Part shown: in pieces, positions 37,401 to 48,337 of the stretch
Numbering within the stretch: the first letter of the stretch is position 1
Layout of the letters: the number at the start of each line of letters is the position of its first letter
Assembly (NCBI RefSeq): GCF_050003625.1
Contig: NC_134397.1
Span: 219,294,537 to 219,358,536 of the forward strand
Origin: Haematobia irritans
Lineage: Eukaryota; Arthropoda; Insecta; Diptera; Muscidae
Length of the DNA stretch: 64,000 nt
Direction: 5' to 3'
Made by a program: the position numbers and the translations under genes
The notes under the pieces: model-generated
Database searches by the model: none
What the model was told of the DNA's origin: nothing
Seen by the model: the letters and a program-made list of their open reading frames with translations, nothing else

Positions 37401-38456
37401 TAAAATGTTTACAACAATTTCTACAGAAATAAATTTTTTAAAAAAATTCTATAGAAATAAAATTTTGACAAAATGTTCTATAGAAATAACATTTTTACAT
37501 TTCAGACATTTACAGACATATAATTTAACAAACGTTTCTATAAAAATAAAATTTTGACAAAATTTTCTATAGATATACAATTTTGACAAAATTTTCTATA
37601 GAAATAAAATTTTGACAAAATTTTCTATAGAAATAAAATTTTGATAAAATTTTCTATAGAAATAACATTTTGACAAGATTTTCTATAGAAACAAAATTTT
37701 TTATAAAAATAAAATTTTTGACAAATTTTCTATAAAAATAAAATGTTGATAAAATTTTCTATAGAAATAAAATTTTGACAAAATTTTCTATAGAAATAAA
37801 ATTTTGACAATCTTTGCTATAGAAATAAAAATTTGACAAAAATTTTCTATAGAAACAAAATTTTAACATAATTTTCTATAAAAATAAAATTTTCTATAGA
37901 AATAACATGTTGACAGAATTTTCTATAGAAAAAAATTTTAACAAAAAGTTTCTATAAAAATCAAATTTTTGACAAATTTTCTATAGAAATAAAATGTTGA
38001 CAGAATTTTCTATAGAAATACAATTTTGGCAAAATTTTTTTAGAAATAAAATTTTAACAAAATTTTCTATAGAAATAAAATTTTTGCAAAAAAATATTCG
38101 ATAGAAATAAAATTTTAACAAAATTTTCTATAGAAATAAAATTTTAACAAAATTTTCTATAGAAATAACAATTTTACAAAATTTTTTCCTATAGAAATAA
38201 AATGTTCACAAAATTTTCTATAGATATAAAGTTTTGACAAAATTTTCTATAGAAAAAAAAATTGTGACAAAATTTGCTATAGAAGTATTATTTTGACAAA
38301 ATTTTTATAGAAAAAAATGGATACAATTTTCTATATAAATAATTTTTTTGGCAAAATTTCCTATAGAAACACAATTTTTACAAAAATTTCTATAGAAATA
38401 AAATTTTGAAAAAATAAAATTTTCTACCGAAATAAAATTTTGACAAAATTTTAAGT
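34475..38456 (-). repeat. Large ~29-bp minisatellite array, reverse orientation
   Basis: The unit reads TTTTCTATAGAAATAAAA / TTTTGACAAAA on the + strand, the reverse complement of the other arrays. It is interrupted at 35451-35929 (direct-repeat-bounded insertion) and 36851-37150 (ordinary AT-rich DNA). Blocks at about 34590-35450 and 36060-36780 share the same order of variant units (TCTGAAGAAATAAAG, ATTTTTAAAGAGATAAAATT, TTGGCACAATTTTCTAGAGA), a higher-order duplication offset by about 1.46-1.49 kb. Confidence 0.9.
35451..35929. repeat. Insertion bounded by a 38-bp direct repeat
   Basis: TTTTTCCATTTGTTTTGTTT...GGTTTTGT occurs at 35451-35488 and 35892-35929, enclosing 403 bp of higher-GC DNA unlike the flanking array. 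The open frame 35577-35798 has no domain that I recognise. It may be a retroelement-derived fragment or solo-LTR-like unit, but no family assignment is possible by eye. Confidence 0.55.
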
Positions 38457-40373
38457 TCTCCCTTTTAGTAGAAGTAGTAACTTTCTCTTGTTGGTGAAAG
38501 CTAAAATCGTTATTACATTTAAAATTCCATATGTTTACAATTCAAGAGATATTTATGCATCTGAAAATGGTCGCTGGTAGGAGAGATCATAACATTTAAT
38601 ATTGCAATTACTTAAATAAACTTTCAAAACAAAATAATAAAACATTTCTTTCAAAATAAAAAATAAAAAACATTTTTTCATACTAACCACAAAAAATTGG
38701 ATCAAAAATTTAAAATGAAACATATTTTATTTTGATAGAATTTTGGTAAAATTTTCTTTAAATTTTGTTACATTATTTTTGGCATGAATGGCAACCGTGC
38801 TCTGGAGCCGGGCCTATGTATTATGGTCAAAGACACCTTAAAGACGAAAATGAACCCTAAAATATTTTTTTATCTGTGCGGAGTAAAGAAGGCAAAATGA
38901 AACAACTGGAGTTCAACGATTTTTTTTCCAAAAATACTTGCTTAACTTTTTTTTTAAATAAACCTTAAACGTGTGTTATTGGTATATACAATTTTTTTTT
39001 GTATTTTTTATATACATATATCCCAAAATATTGAATTGGATGCGTTATTAAAAATTTAAACAAAGCAATTTTATTTTAATACCAACACGTAGAAGACTTT
39101 TTATTTTCAATTTGTCAGCACCGGAAAATGAATAAAAAGTGATACACATACGGACATATTTCACTTTAAGCTTTGCCCCGTCCAGTTCATGAGAACCAAT
39201 ACATCTGTATGTCTTTCTGTTAATCCTGATGGCAGATTGGCCTGTTCAAAATCATGCTCGATGAGATGAAACTCGTAGGTCAGCTATATTGCGTGACTTC
39301 ATGAGAATCGCTTACAAAACATCTATGAATATGCCATACAAGATACCATAGACTACAATGTATTTCATGTTTATTTTTCCACATCAGTGAAAACAAAATG
39401 GGAATTTATCAATAAACAAAAAGGAGAAACAAGACGAATATATAGAAAAAAGTAAATTCAGCAGAATACAATAGTCTTGAAATCCACGGTAACAAAATAA
39501 AACAAAGAAATGAGAATACTGATGCAATCAGTTTTTATTTGAGGAATAGCACTAACAAAGTCTATAAGATTTAAAGACTAAAAGCAGTTAGATGGCCAGC
39601 ATACGAAGAGAGACATTTTTTCAAAGCTTATGAAGACTTCATAAAATACTTTTGAAATAAAATTTTGGGAAAGTTATTCATACATTCTATGTATATCGGT
39701 ATGAAGAAATCCAGGAAAAAGAATAAGTTTCATTCCTCCGATTTGCCTAAAATTTTTAACCTAGCATTATTTTGGCTCCAAATAGAGAAAAGTATAAAAA
39801 ATTCATTTATTTGCTATGAAACAGTAAACCATTCCGCCGATTTTAATTTAAAAGCATCTAGAAACCGAAATCTTCATACGAGATGCTAAAAATTTGTAAC
39901 CTGATGTTAGTTCCAACAACAGAAAAATGGATTAATTAATTTTTTCAACTTCATATAAAGTTCTTTTGGACCAGTCTTAGAAAATACTCTAAGTGACGGT
40001 TTAAAGTCCAAATTTAAATGTTAATAAAAAGATGTCATAAAAAGGAATAGAGAACCAACAATAAAAATAAAATATCATGACAATACAACTAAAAATTTCA
40101 TCCCGAGGGTGAATGTTAACCAGAGTATGTTAACTTTTCCTCTTCCATGGGAGTTCTTTTGAAAAGGTTTTGCAAATTACGAGAATTTTCTAATTTTTAT
40201 TGATTTCAAATAAAAAAAATATTTATTATATAAAATTAAAATATAAAAAAATAAAATATAAAATTATTATATAAAATTAAAAAATATATTATATAAAAGT
40301 TTTTCAAGTTGTAAAAATTATAGTATAATTCAAATTTAATAAAAAATACATAAAAATCCTTTTTTTAGTTTTT
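38457..40373. other. Intronic DNA, no gene seen
   Basis: Begins with a reversed relic of the minisatellite leader (TTATTTTTGGCATGAATGGC, near 38773-38792). The rest is AT-rich with no exon. The frame 39665-39889 has no recognisable domain. Confidence 0.45.
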
Positions 40374-41262
40374 ATACCATAGAAAGTGGGGGGGGGGTAT
40401 ATTAACTTTGTCATACCCCATAAAGTACAAGTATATGTATATTGTGGGTCGTGATGAATTTCTGAGTCTATCTAGCGATGTCCGTCCGTCACGCTAGCTT
40501 CCAAACGCAACAAGCTATCGACTTGAAATTTGGCACAACTAGTTGTGTATGTGATGTAGGTCAGATGGTATTGCAAACGGATTATATCGGATTACGGTTT
40601 TACGTAAAGCCCCCACATAAACCGACCCACACAAATTTAAGCGAGTAAATTTTATCCGATCCGGTTGAAATTTGGCACGAGGTACACAAATATGGCCTGT
40701 AACACCCATGCAAAACTGAGTCAATATCGGTCCATAAATATATATAGCCCCCATATAAATCGATCCCCAGATTTTGCTTGTGAATCCTCTTGAAGAAGCA
40801 GATATCATCCGATCCGGTTGTAATTTGGAAGCTGGTGTTAGTATATAACCTCTAACAGCCACGCAAAAATTGGTCAATAGCAGCCCATAATTATATGTAG
40901 CACCCATATACACCGATCACCCGATTTGAATTGTGGAGCCTCTTGAAGGTGCAAAATTCATCCTACCAGGTTGAAATTCGGTTTGTTTTGTTAGTATATG
41001 GCCTCTAACTACCATGCAAAAATTGGTCCATATCGGTCAATAACTATATATAGCCCCAATATAAATCGATCCCCAGATTTTGCTTGCGAATCCTCTTGGA
41101 GAAGCAGATATCATCCGATCCGGTTGTAATTTGGAAGGTGTTGTTAGTCTATAGCCTCTTACAGCCATGCAAAAATTGGTCCATAGCAGCCCATAATTAT
41201 ATGTAGCACCCATATACACCGATCGCCAGGTTTGGATTTCGGAACTTCTTGAAGGAGCAAGG
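40374..41262 (+). mobile_element. Diverged HINE, subfamily A, 3'-truncated
   Basis: The 5' arm starts ATACCATAGAAAGTGG and continues GGTATATTAACTTTGTCATA, a shortened GTCCGTCCGTCACGC block and ACAAGCTATCGACTTGAAAT. About four 153-bp units follow and end where the SINE starts, at GGAGCAA|GGAGCC. It is more diverged than the other A copies, so probably older. Confidence 0.7.
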
Positions 41263-41582
41263 AGCCACCGTGGTGCAATGGTTAGCATGCCCACCTTGCA
41301 TACACAAGGTCGTGGGTTCGATTCCTGCTTCGACCGAACACCAAAAAGTTTTTCAGAAATGCTCGTGACATTTCTGAGAGTTTCAATGCTTCTCTAAGTG
41401 GTTTCACTGCAATATGGAACGCCGTTCGGACTCGGCTATAAAAAGGGGGTCCCTTGTCATTGAGCTTAACATGGAATCGGGCAGCACTCAGTGATAAGAG
41501 AGAAGTTCACCAATGTAGTTTCACAATGGACTGAATAGTCTAAGTGAGCCTGATACATCCGGGCTGCCACCTAACCTAACCT
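41263..41582 (+). mobile_element. tRNA-derived SINE
   Basis: The head carries RNA polymerase III internal promoter boxes: box A-like TGGTGCAATGGTTAGC and box B GGTTCGATTCC. The body includes CTCGTGACATTTCTGAGAG, GGAACGCCGTTCGGACTCGG, GCTTAACATGGAATCGGGCA and CACAATGGACTGAATAGTCT. The tail is CCACCTAACCTAACC. A 5'-truncated copy of the body is at 44090-44207, and a related head is at 51005-51080. It is non-autonomous and would depend on a LINE. Confidence 0.8.
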
Positions 41583-41583
41583 A

Positions 41584-41778
41584 CACCCAAAGAAAAAATA
41601 TTTTCCTACGGAATGAAATTTTAGACAAACGAAATTCCCCTTTCGTATAAAGTATTTTCATTTAGAGCAAACTAATCCGAATTTTTAAGAAACGATTGTC
41701 TGTAAAATTTGAGTCAAAAGAAAACTTTGCTTGTCTATAGTTTCGTTCCTCAGAAAAGAAAACACTTCTTTCAGGGTA
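41584..41778. mobile_element. Small MITE adjoining the SINE
   Basis: It begins CACCCAAAGAAAAAATATTT and ends AAACACTTCTTTCAGGGTA, imperfect inverted repeats, with TA at the borders. Internally AAATTTTAGACAAACGAA matches the left end of the element at 50502, so they are related. Confidence 0.5.
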
Positions 41779-41885
41779 TAGCAGGCGCACTGATCATGAA
41801 CATTACTTGAAACTGAAAATAAAATTTCCAGATTTTACTCATCGTATTCATATAAATAATGGTGGAAAAAAATCTTCAGCTTTAA

Positions 41886-42192
41886 TATTTCAAATCAAGG
41901 CGTTATTTCATCATATACACGATATGTGATTAAAACTCAAACAAAATTGGTTCTCATAAATACAGGATCTGATCTTGTCTTCATAGGTAGAATCTTTAAA
42001 TTGTTTCTTGGGGAAGCATACTGATTGAACTGATTTGCTTGGGAGAAAATTTGTCATCAAACCCCCCTAAAATTCTATATATTATGAAGTAACCCGCTAT
42101 GACGAAGAATTTTCAAAGTAAACTATTTATTATATTCATGATGATGGGTATTTAAGATTCGGCCCGGCCGAACTTACTGCTTTATATACTTG
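41886..42192 (-). mobile_element. HINE subfamily B end, inverted
   Basis: Ends with palindrome TTCGGCCCGGCCGAA and GCTTTATATACTTG. Read on the minus strand, it matches 45749-46052 along about 300 bases (for example GGCCGAATC, TAGCGGGTT, ATAATATATAGAATTT, TTTAAAGATTCTACCT, TAACGCCTTGATTTGAAAT). The two form an inverted pair around exons 2 and 3. Confidence 0.75.
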
Positions 42193-42592
42193 TTCTTATT
42201 TTAATGGGTAAATTTAATTTTTTGGTTTCAAAAAGGTTAAAAACAGAGTAAGCTTTAAAAAAATGGTACAAATTATTGAAATTTTGTCGAAAAAAAAAAT
42301 TCAAAATCCATTCAAGAAATATTGCGAATTTTTCAAAATATTTTAATTCAAACGTTTCGGACAAGCGTTAGAATGCATTAAAAATCATAAAAAATTATAA
42401 ATTTTTTTTGTCAAAATATGACAAAATTTTTTAATTCACATCCAAAACACCTAATTTGAATCACAGAGTAAGAACTGATGCAAATTCATTGCAACGGCTG
42501 TTGAAATGGTGGACATCCGTCCTATGACAAGCCCGTGTTAAATTCATCGCCAATTTTGTACGTTTTTGGTGACGTTTTTTTACTGGGGATCT
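42193..42592 (+). repeat. Partial copy of the GGCGACGCTTTTTT TIR family
   Basis: Matches 2640-3058: GGTACAAATTATTGAAATTT, ACAAGCGTTAGAATGCATTA, TGCAAATTCATTGCAACGGC, TGACGTTTTTTTACTGGG. The left terminus is missing where it meets the HINE end. Confidence 0.6.
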
Positions 42593-42905
42593 ATTTCTGG
42601 CTGTTGTCATCACGCTACAGCCTTCAGTAATGAATCTGCTCAGACTCATTTTTTGTCTGCAGGCAAGGTCATGCTTAAAAAAAACTGTATGAAGGAACTG
42701 TAGGTCCTCATATTGGTCCTCAAATATGGTGTGTCTCCGTTAATGTATGTATAGACCGATCTCTCGATTTGCTCATTCGAGTAATGTGGGTAAAAATGTA
42801 GTCTCCATAGAAACCTTAAATTTAACATCGGGAAGCTTACTAATTGGCCGGTTCTGCTTGGGACATATTTCACTTTATGCACTGAGCGACTCAGTCCATG
42901 AGAAA
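42593..42905 (+). repeat. HINE-like fragment
   Basis: Contains GTCATCACGCTACAGCCTTC, the inverted form of a subfamily B motif, and ATGTATAGACCGATCTCTCG as in the subfamily C units near 61980. Ends are not definable. Confidence 0.4.
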
Positions 42906-43811
42906 TAATACAATTTTTAACCGATTTTCTTGAATTTTGGAATATGGTTTATTTATTAAAGTTTTAAAGAGATATATAGCCATAAATTACCTATAAGAAA
43001 TTGAGATAAGATATTTTAATCTTATATTTCAAAATTAGTAGAATAAAAGTAACATAATTTACTAATACAAGAATTTAAATTATCTATTCAAAAATAAAAA
43101 TTAAATAAAATAAATCTCATAAATTTTTCATTTATTTTTATATCCTTTTTCATATCCTGCCAAATCCAATAACAAAAAACCTGAATGCTTTTATTGGTAA
43201 TGACTACATTTGCAACATTATAAACAACTGTAACTACAATACTGATGGATAAAAATGATGGCAACAAATGGTGACATTCTACAAATCTCTAACAATTGTC
43301 TATATGCGTGTGTGTGTGTATAACTCCATGGAATTTTATTGGTGACAAATTTGTTCGCGTAAAATACGGTTGGTTCTTTCCTGTTAAACCCAAAAACTGG
43401 CATTGTCATGAAAACAAAACAAAAAACTTAAATGCGACTACCCGTCTATTGCTTTTGTTGCTGTATTTGTCATATATATCCGGTGGCATTTTTCTCTGCA
43501 ATGTCCTGTTTGTGCGTTCTCAATGTTTATTTTATATTGGAAAACAAACAAACAATACTCAAACGCACACATACACATACACTCACAATATGCAAAAATA
43601 TTTTCATGACAATGGATTCTTTTTTACATCTGTTTCCTCGGCTATTTAAAAAATTTGGTACCACATTTTCCGTACCGTACTTTATGTCTGTCCAATTTAT
43701 TGCGGTGTTTTGCCATATCTTCGGGGTGTGAATATTGATATTTATTTGTTTGTTTGTGTATGTGTGGACTACCCACAATACGAAAATGCTAAAAATTGAC
43801 AACCATAACAG
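42906..43811 (+). other. End of intron 1, no further gene seen
   Basis: Ordinary AT-rich intronic sequence with TG/CA-rich tracts. Overlapping open frames on both strands (43218-43802) are shadows of low-complexity sequence. The last bases, AACCATAACAG, form the acceptor of exon 2. Confidence 0.5.
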
Positions 43812-43864
43812 ATGTGAATCAAAGCGGTGAAATTGACATTAAAGATTTCGAGTTGGCCATTGAG
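43812..43864 (+). CDS. Calexcitin-type EF-hand protein, coding exon 2 (EF-hand 1 loop)
   Basis: With the G from exon 1, it encodes DVNQSGEIDIKDFELAIE. This is a complete EF-hand loop (D1, N3, S5, G6, E7, D9, D12) plus the start of the exiting helix. Position 12 is Asp rather than the usual Glu, a change that often lowers Ca2+ or raises Mg2+ preference; whether that applies here is inference. The DFELAI motif after the loop is shared with squid calexcitin as I recall it. The acceptor is ATAACAG with a poor pyrimidine tract, and the donor is ATTGAG|GTAAGT, a perfect consensus. The exon is only 53 bp, flanked by a 15.4-kb and an 822-bp intron. Confidence 0.9.
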
Positions 43865-44686
43865 GTAAGTTTTCATTTAAATTTATTTTCGTCGTAAAGT
43901 TGATGCGTAATTTTAAATGCATATTCGAATAATGGGAGATAACGTTAATCAGAATGCCAAAATTATGTAAAATTTTTTAAAATAAAAAGAAATTAAATAT
44001 TTTTTTGTCACAATTTTTATTTCAAATATTAAAAAACCAAAAAGACCCAATCGTTTGTATTTTTACATTCCAAGCCTCTTCAGTCGCAGAGCTTAACATG
44101 GAATCGGGCAGCATTCAGTGATAAGAGAGAAGTTCACCACTGTGGTATCACAATGGACTGAATAGTCTACGTGAGCCTGATATATCGGGCTGCCACCTAA
44201 CCTAACCAATAAGACTTCATTCTTTAGTTACTTTCTATTTCATTTCACCGATTTTAATCTAATTTCGTTAAAAAAAATAAAATTGCAAATCTCTTATGGC
44301 ACGCAAATTTAAAATGTCACAAACATATTTGAATTGAATTTATCACATCATCACAGGAAATGGCATTAGGAGTAACATAAAACCTCTTCAAAATAGAAGG
44401 AAAAACAAACACAGATACCAATTTGTTTCGATGAGACTGCCATTGAAAATGTTCGAATATGCATTTATTTGTCATATGTAAATTGTTTGTGCATGAGTGA
44501 GTTTTATTTAGAGATTCTTACTTGTCTCGTTTGTTTTGGGTGTCTAAATTTATGCAAAGATTTTTTTCTAACTTTATTCCGTCTCTCTTCTCATTTCTTC
44601 TTCTTTCAAAACTTGGGCGTTGTTCTTGTTTTATACTCTTCATTCGATGCGGTGGATAATCAAACCAATCACCTACAATCATGCAG
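43865..44686 (+). other. Calexcitin intron 2 (822 bp)
   Basis: Runs from GTAAGTTT to CAATCATGCAG, phase 0. It contains the 5'-truncated SINE at 44090-44207 and no other feature. Confidence 0.85.
44090..44207 (+). mobile_element. 5'-truncated SINE copy
   Basis: Matches the 3' half of the SINE at 41263-41582, from AGCTTAACATGGAATCGGGC through CACAATGGACTGAATAGTCT to the tail GGCTGCCACCTAACCTAACC. The tRNA-like head is absent, as expected from incomplete reverse transcription. Confidence 0.8.
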
Positions 44687-44806
44687 CGTGTTTGTCAACT
44701 ACGTGGCTGGGCAAAGGACACACCAAAGAACAAGGAAATCCATAGTGTCATGTTGGAAATTTGGGAAGGACTACGCTCAAAAGCTGACAAGGACAATGAT
44801 GGACAG
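44687..44806 (+). CDS. Calexcitin-type EF-hand protein, coding exon 3 (linker and start of EF-hand 2)
   Basis: Encodes 40 residues: RVCQLRGWAKDTPKNKEIHS, then a helix with LEIWEGLRSKAD, ending DKDNDGQ at the donor CAG|GTAGGT. The IWEGLR segment matches IWDGLR in squid calexcitin as I recall it. The loop DKDNDGQ covers positions 1-7 of EF-hand 2 with D1, D3, D5 and G6 in place, and the remaining five positions must come from exon 4. The reading frame continues in phase 0 from exon 2. The product in this window is residues 1-77, about 40% of a typical calexcitin. I searched the rest of the + strand by eye and saw no continuing exon. Confidence 0.9.
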
Positions 44807-45748
44807 GTAGGTACTATAAACTAAGAATGTAGTGTAAAATACCACAAAAAAAAACATAAAAACCAAACAAGGCTACTAGCAAAAGTCCAGGTCATAGGTA
44901 AAAACCAAAGGAATGCAAATACGCCAGGAAACCAGGAGGAAATATAAAATTTCGTTTTCACATCATCAATACTTGGGTGCTCATTCATCCATTGTCAGTT
45001 ACTGACAATTGAATGAAAGCTCTTCCACATACAAATGGAATGCAAATGCATATCCAATCTACACATTCCCAAAACAAATCCAATATTTTGCTTTTCTAAG
45101 GGCAAAAAGAGAAAAATTAGAAAATCGAATAGATCTTCTTTTGGTCAAATTGAAGATACAATGAAAACATATTTTAGAAATTTTAATGGTTTGAGGGGCT
45201 TTTGGTCATGGGTCCCCAAATGTCCATAAACTGTTGTCTTTTTCTATTTTATTATGCCAACCAGTAAATGTTGTACCCCAGGCTCTATTAGCATTTTTTT
45301 TATTCCTTATGTTATGTGTCTATGGTATTCCATTGTGATTTTCTGGCATAATTTTTCTAAAGCCTTCACAGACAATAGGATAAATTTTATATATTTATGG
45401 TACTAGTATTTAACATAGTAAACCCAGAATAATTTTAAATTTTTTGCATGCTTGATTTTGTACATATGTGGGATTAAATATGTACATATTATTACGATGT
45501 CAACAAATAATGTAAAAAGAATTATAAAAAATACTTAGTTTGGCTAAGCCCAATGTCATATACCCTGCAATATCGAACGAATTTTTTGTAGCCGGAAACA
45601 TATTTTTACTAAAATACATATTTTTGTAATGAATAGTCAGTCCAAGCTATTAAAACTACGTACTTGAAAATTATTTAAAAAAAAAAGAAAATAGGAAAAT
45701 AATAAAACAAAATTTTAAAATTTCACTAAATTAAGTCCCAATGAAAAA
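44807..45748. other. Intronic DNA, no feature seen
   Basis: Non-repeat AT-rich sequence. The frame 45035-45229 has no recognisable domain. Confidence 0.5.
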
Positions 45749-46286
45749 CAAGTATATACAGCAGTAAGTTCGGCCGGGCCGAATCAAATATAATAAGGAA
45801 ACTTCCTTTTAAATCTCTTCGTTGTAGCGGGTTCATAATATATAGAATTTCAGGGGGTCTGATGCCAGATATTCTGCAAAGCAGTCTAGTTCAACCAGAA
45901 CCCTTCTCAAAGAGAAATTTAAAGATTCTACCTAGAAAGACTAGATCAGATTCTTGATTTATAACAATCATTTTTGTATGAGTTTTAGAGGAACCACAAA
46001 CATTTCGTGTAGGTGTTCCAGAACATGATGAACTAACGCCTTGATTTGAAATCCAAAATCTGTATATGTTTAGCCCCATTATTCAAATGATTAGAAGAAA
46101 TTAAATCTGAAAATTGTGCTTTCAGTTTCATGCAATATTCATTATCAGTGCACCTCCAATATCCTCGAGAAGTGGCATCGGTCTATATGGAGGACTTACC
46201 AAACTAAACCAGTTAAAATTTCAGGCAAATTTTATAACAACTATTGTTTATATAAACCCAGGGAGATAAATCGGGAGATCAGTCTA

Positions 46287-47228
46287 AAGGGTGATACGGT
46301 CAAAATTTGGTCAAGGGAAAACGCGTGTAAATCGGTGAAATCGTTTATTTAAAAAATCAAATTAAATTTCTTTTTCAAGTTCAATTAGTATAAAATTCAG
46401 GAAAAATATTCATTTAGGCTTTCGCTTTTCCAAATCCGAATTGCCGGGCCTCACGCTTGACATCTGCCATCAGATTTTGTACAGCCACCTTGTCCACCTT
46501 CTTCGCCGCAGAAAGCCAGTTTGCCTTGAACTGCTGCTCGTCCTTAGCAGTTTTTTTTTGGTCTTCTTTAGGTTCCGCTTGACAATAGCCCAGTATTTCT
46601 CAATTGGGCGGAGCTCTGGCGTGTTGGGAGGGTTCTTGCCCTTGTGAACCACCTGCACGTTGTTGGCGGCGTACCACTCCATGGCCTTTTTACCGTAATG
46701 GCAAGATGCCAAATCCGACCAAAACAGCACGGAACAACCGTGCTTCTTCAGGAAAGGCAGCAGACGTTTATTCGAACACTCTTTCACGTAAATTTCTTGG
46801 TTGACAGTCTCGGAAGCTATGAAAATGCTGCTTTTCAAGCCACAGGTACAGATGGCTTGCCAAACCAGATATTTCTTTGCGAACTTTGACAGTTTTATGT
46901 GCTTGAAAATATCTGCTACCTTTCCCCTTCCTTTTGCCGTATAAAACTCCTGTCCCGGAAGCTGCTTGTAGTCGGCTTTGACGTAGGTTTCCTCGTCCAT
47001 TACCACGCAGTCAAACTTCGTCAGCATCGTCGGGGATCGCGCTTTGGCCGTCGTATTTTGTTTATCATCGCGATTTGGAGTCACTACCTTCTGAATTCCA
47101 AAATCAAAATAGGAGCAACATTCTACACACACACACCTTCAAAATGAGGGGTGTTCAGGTTTTTTAAATGCAAAATTGAAAGAAATACGTCAAGTTTATA
47201 TTGACCAAATTTTGACCGTATCACCCTT
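46287..47228 (-). mobile_element. Tc1/mariner element, DD37E type, copy 2, internally deleted
   Basis: 942 bp, with AAGGGTGATACGGTCAAAAT at one end and its inverted counterpart at the other, TA on both sides (46285-46286 and 47229-47230). It is in opposite orientation to copy 1. Compared with copy 1 it lacks about 266 bp (copy 1 positions 15261-15526, between GGAATTC and AGAAGGTAG), which fully accounts for the length difference. Confidence 0.95.
46470..47132 (-). pseudogene. Internally deleted DD37E mariner transposase, copy 2
   Basis: One open frame retains the catalytic region: first Asp in VVMDEE, second Asp in WSDLASCHY and Glu in RPIEKYW, again with 37 residues between the last two. 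The N-terminal helix-turn-helix DNA-binding region is gone through the 266-bp deletion. Near 46551-46559 the A-run (T-run on the + strand) has two more bases than copy 1, shifting the C-terminal frame so the tail ends in an arginine-rich out-of-frame segment. It cannot bind transposon ends normally. The apparent start codon is unreliable. Confidence 0.9.
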
Positions 47229-48337
47229 TACATACAAAATTCAGCATACCTCATTGTGTTTCTGAAAAACCTACAGAATCTATACCCCAAATCGTAGGGC
47301 GGGTTTATACGAGGATATATCAAAATCTCTATCGCTATTCGGAACAATTATTTTTGGCCCTAAAAACCCTCTAGATTTCAAATTTTAGGCAAATTTGATA
47401 AAAACTATGGTTTTTAGAAGCCCAAGAAGTAAAACCGGGAGATCGGTCTATATAGGGCTATATCAGAAAATGGACCGATACGCACCTTTTCATCACACCT
47501 ATTTGTGGTTCTAAAATACCTCTAGATTTCAAATTTCAGGCAAATCGGATTGAAAATACGGTTTCTTGAAGCCCAAGACCTCAAATCGGGAGATCGGTCT
47601 ATGTGGGGGCTATGGACCGATAGACACCATTTTCGGCACACTTATTTATGGTCCTCAAACACCTCTAGATATCCAATTTCAGGAAAATCGGATAGAAAAT
47701 ACGGTTTCTTGAAGCCCAAGACCTCAAATCGGGGGGTCGGTTTATATGGGGGCTATATCAAAACCTGGACCGATACGTCCCATTTTCGTCACTCCTATTT
47801 GTGGTCCTAAAATATCTCTAGATTTCACATTTCAGGCAAATCGAACTGAAAATACGGTTTCCAAAAGCCCAAGAAGTAAAATCGGGAGATCGGTCTATAT
47901 GGGGGCTATATCAAAACATGGATCGATACTCACAATTTTTGTCACACCTCTTTATGGTCCTAAAATACCTCTAGATATCCAATTTCATGCAAATCGGATA
48001 GAAAATACGGTTTCTTGAAGCCCAAGACCTCAAATCGGGGGGGTCGCTTTATATGGAGGCTATATCAAAAACTGGACCGATATAGCCCATCTTCAAACTT
48101 GACCTGCCTGCATACAAAACACGAATCTGTGCCAAATTGCAAGACGATATTTCCATTATTGAAGACTGTAGCGTGATTACAACAGACAGCAAGACAGACG
48201 GACATGGTTATACCGCCTTAGAATTTCTCCCTGATCAAGAGTATATATACTTTATATAGTCGGAAATCGATATTTCGATGTGTTACAAATGGAATGACAA
48301 GCTTATTATACCCCCGTCACCATTCTATAGACCGAAG

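Larger units (their letters stand above)
28437..43811 (+). other. Calexcitin intron 1 (15.4 kb)
   Basis: Runs from GTGAGTAA to an acceptor ACCATAACAG with a weak pyrimidine tract. It is filled with a HINE of subfamily B carrying a hAT-like element, an opposite-strand minisatellite, a HINE of subfamily A, a SINE, MITEs and an inverted HINE end. It interrupts the first Asp codon of EF-hand loop 1 (phase 1). Confidence 0.85.
45749..48329 (-). mobile_element. HINE, subfamily B, containing a mariner
   Basis: Left end CAAGTATATACAGCAGTAAG with palindrome TTCGGCCGGGCCGAA. Units of about 153 bp follow (GATCGGTCTATATGGGGGCT, ACCTCTAGATTTC, AAGCCCAAGA), then GTAGCGTGATTACAACAGAC, GACGGACATGG and TTTCGATGTGTTACAAATGG. 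The last end stops at CCATTCTATAG, where a hAT MITE begins, so the usual closing palindrome is missing. A mariner is inserted at 46287-47228. Confidence 0.75.

Noticed and set aside
44469..44810. 113-codon open frame overlapping calexcitin exon 3
   Set aside because: It is in a different frame from the exon. The homologous frame is defined by the acceptor at 44686/44687.
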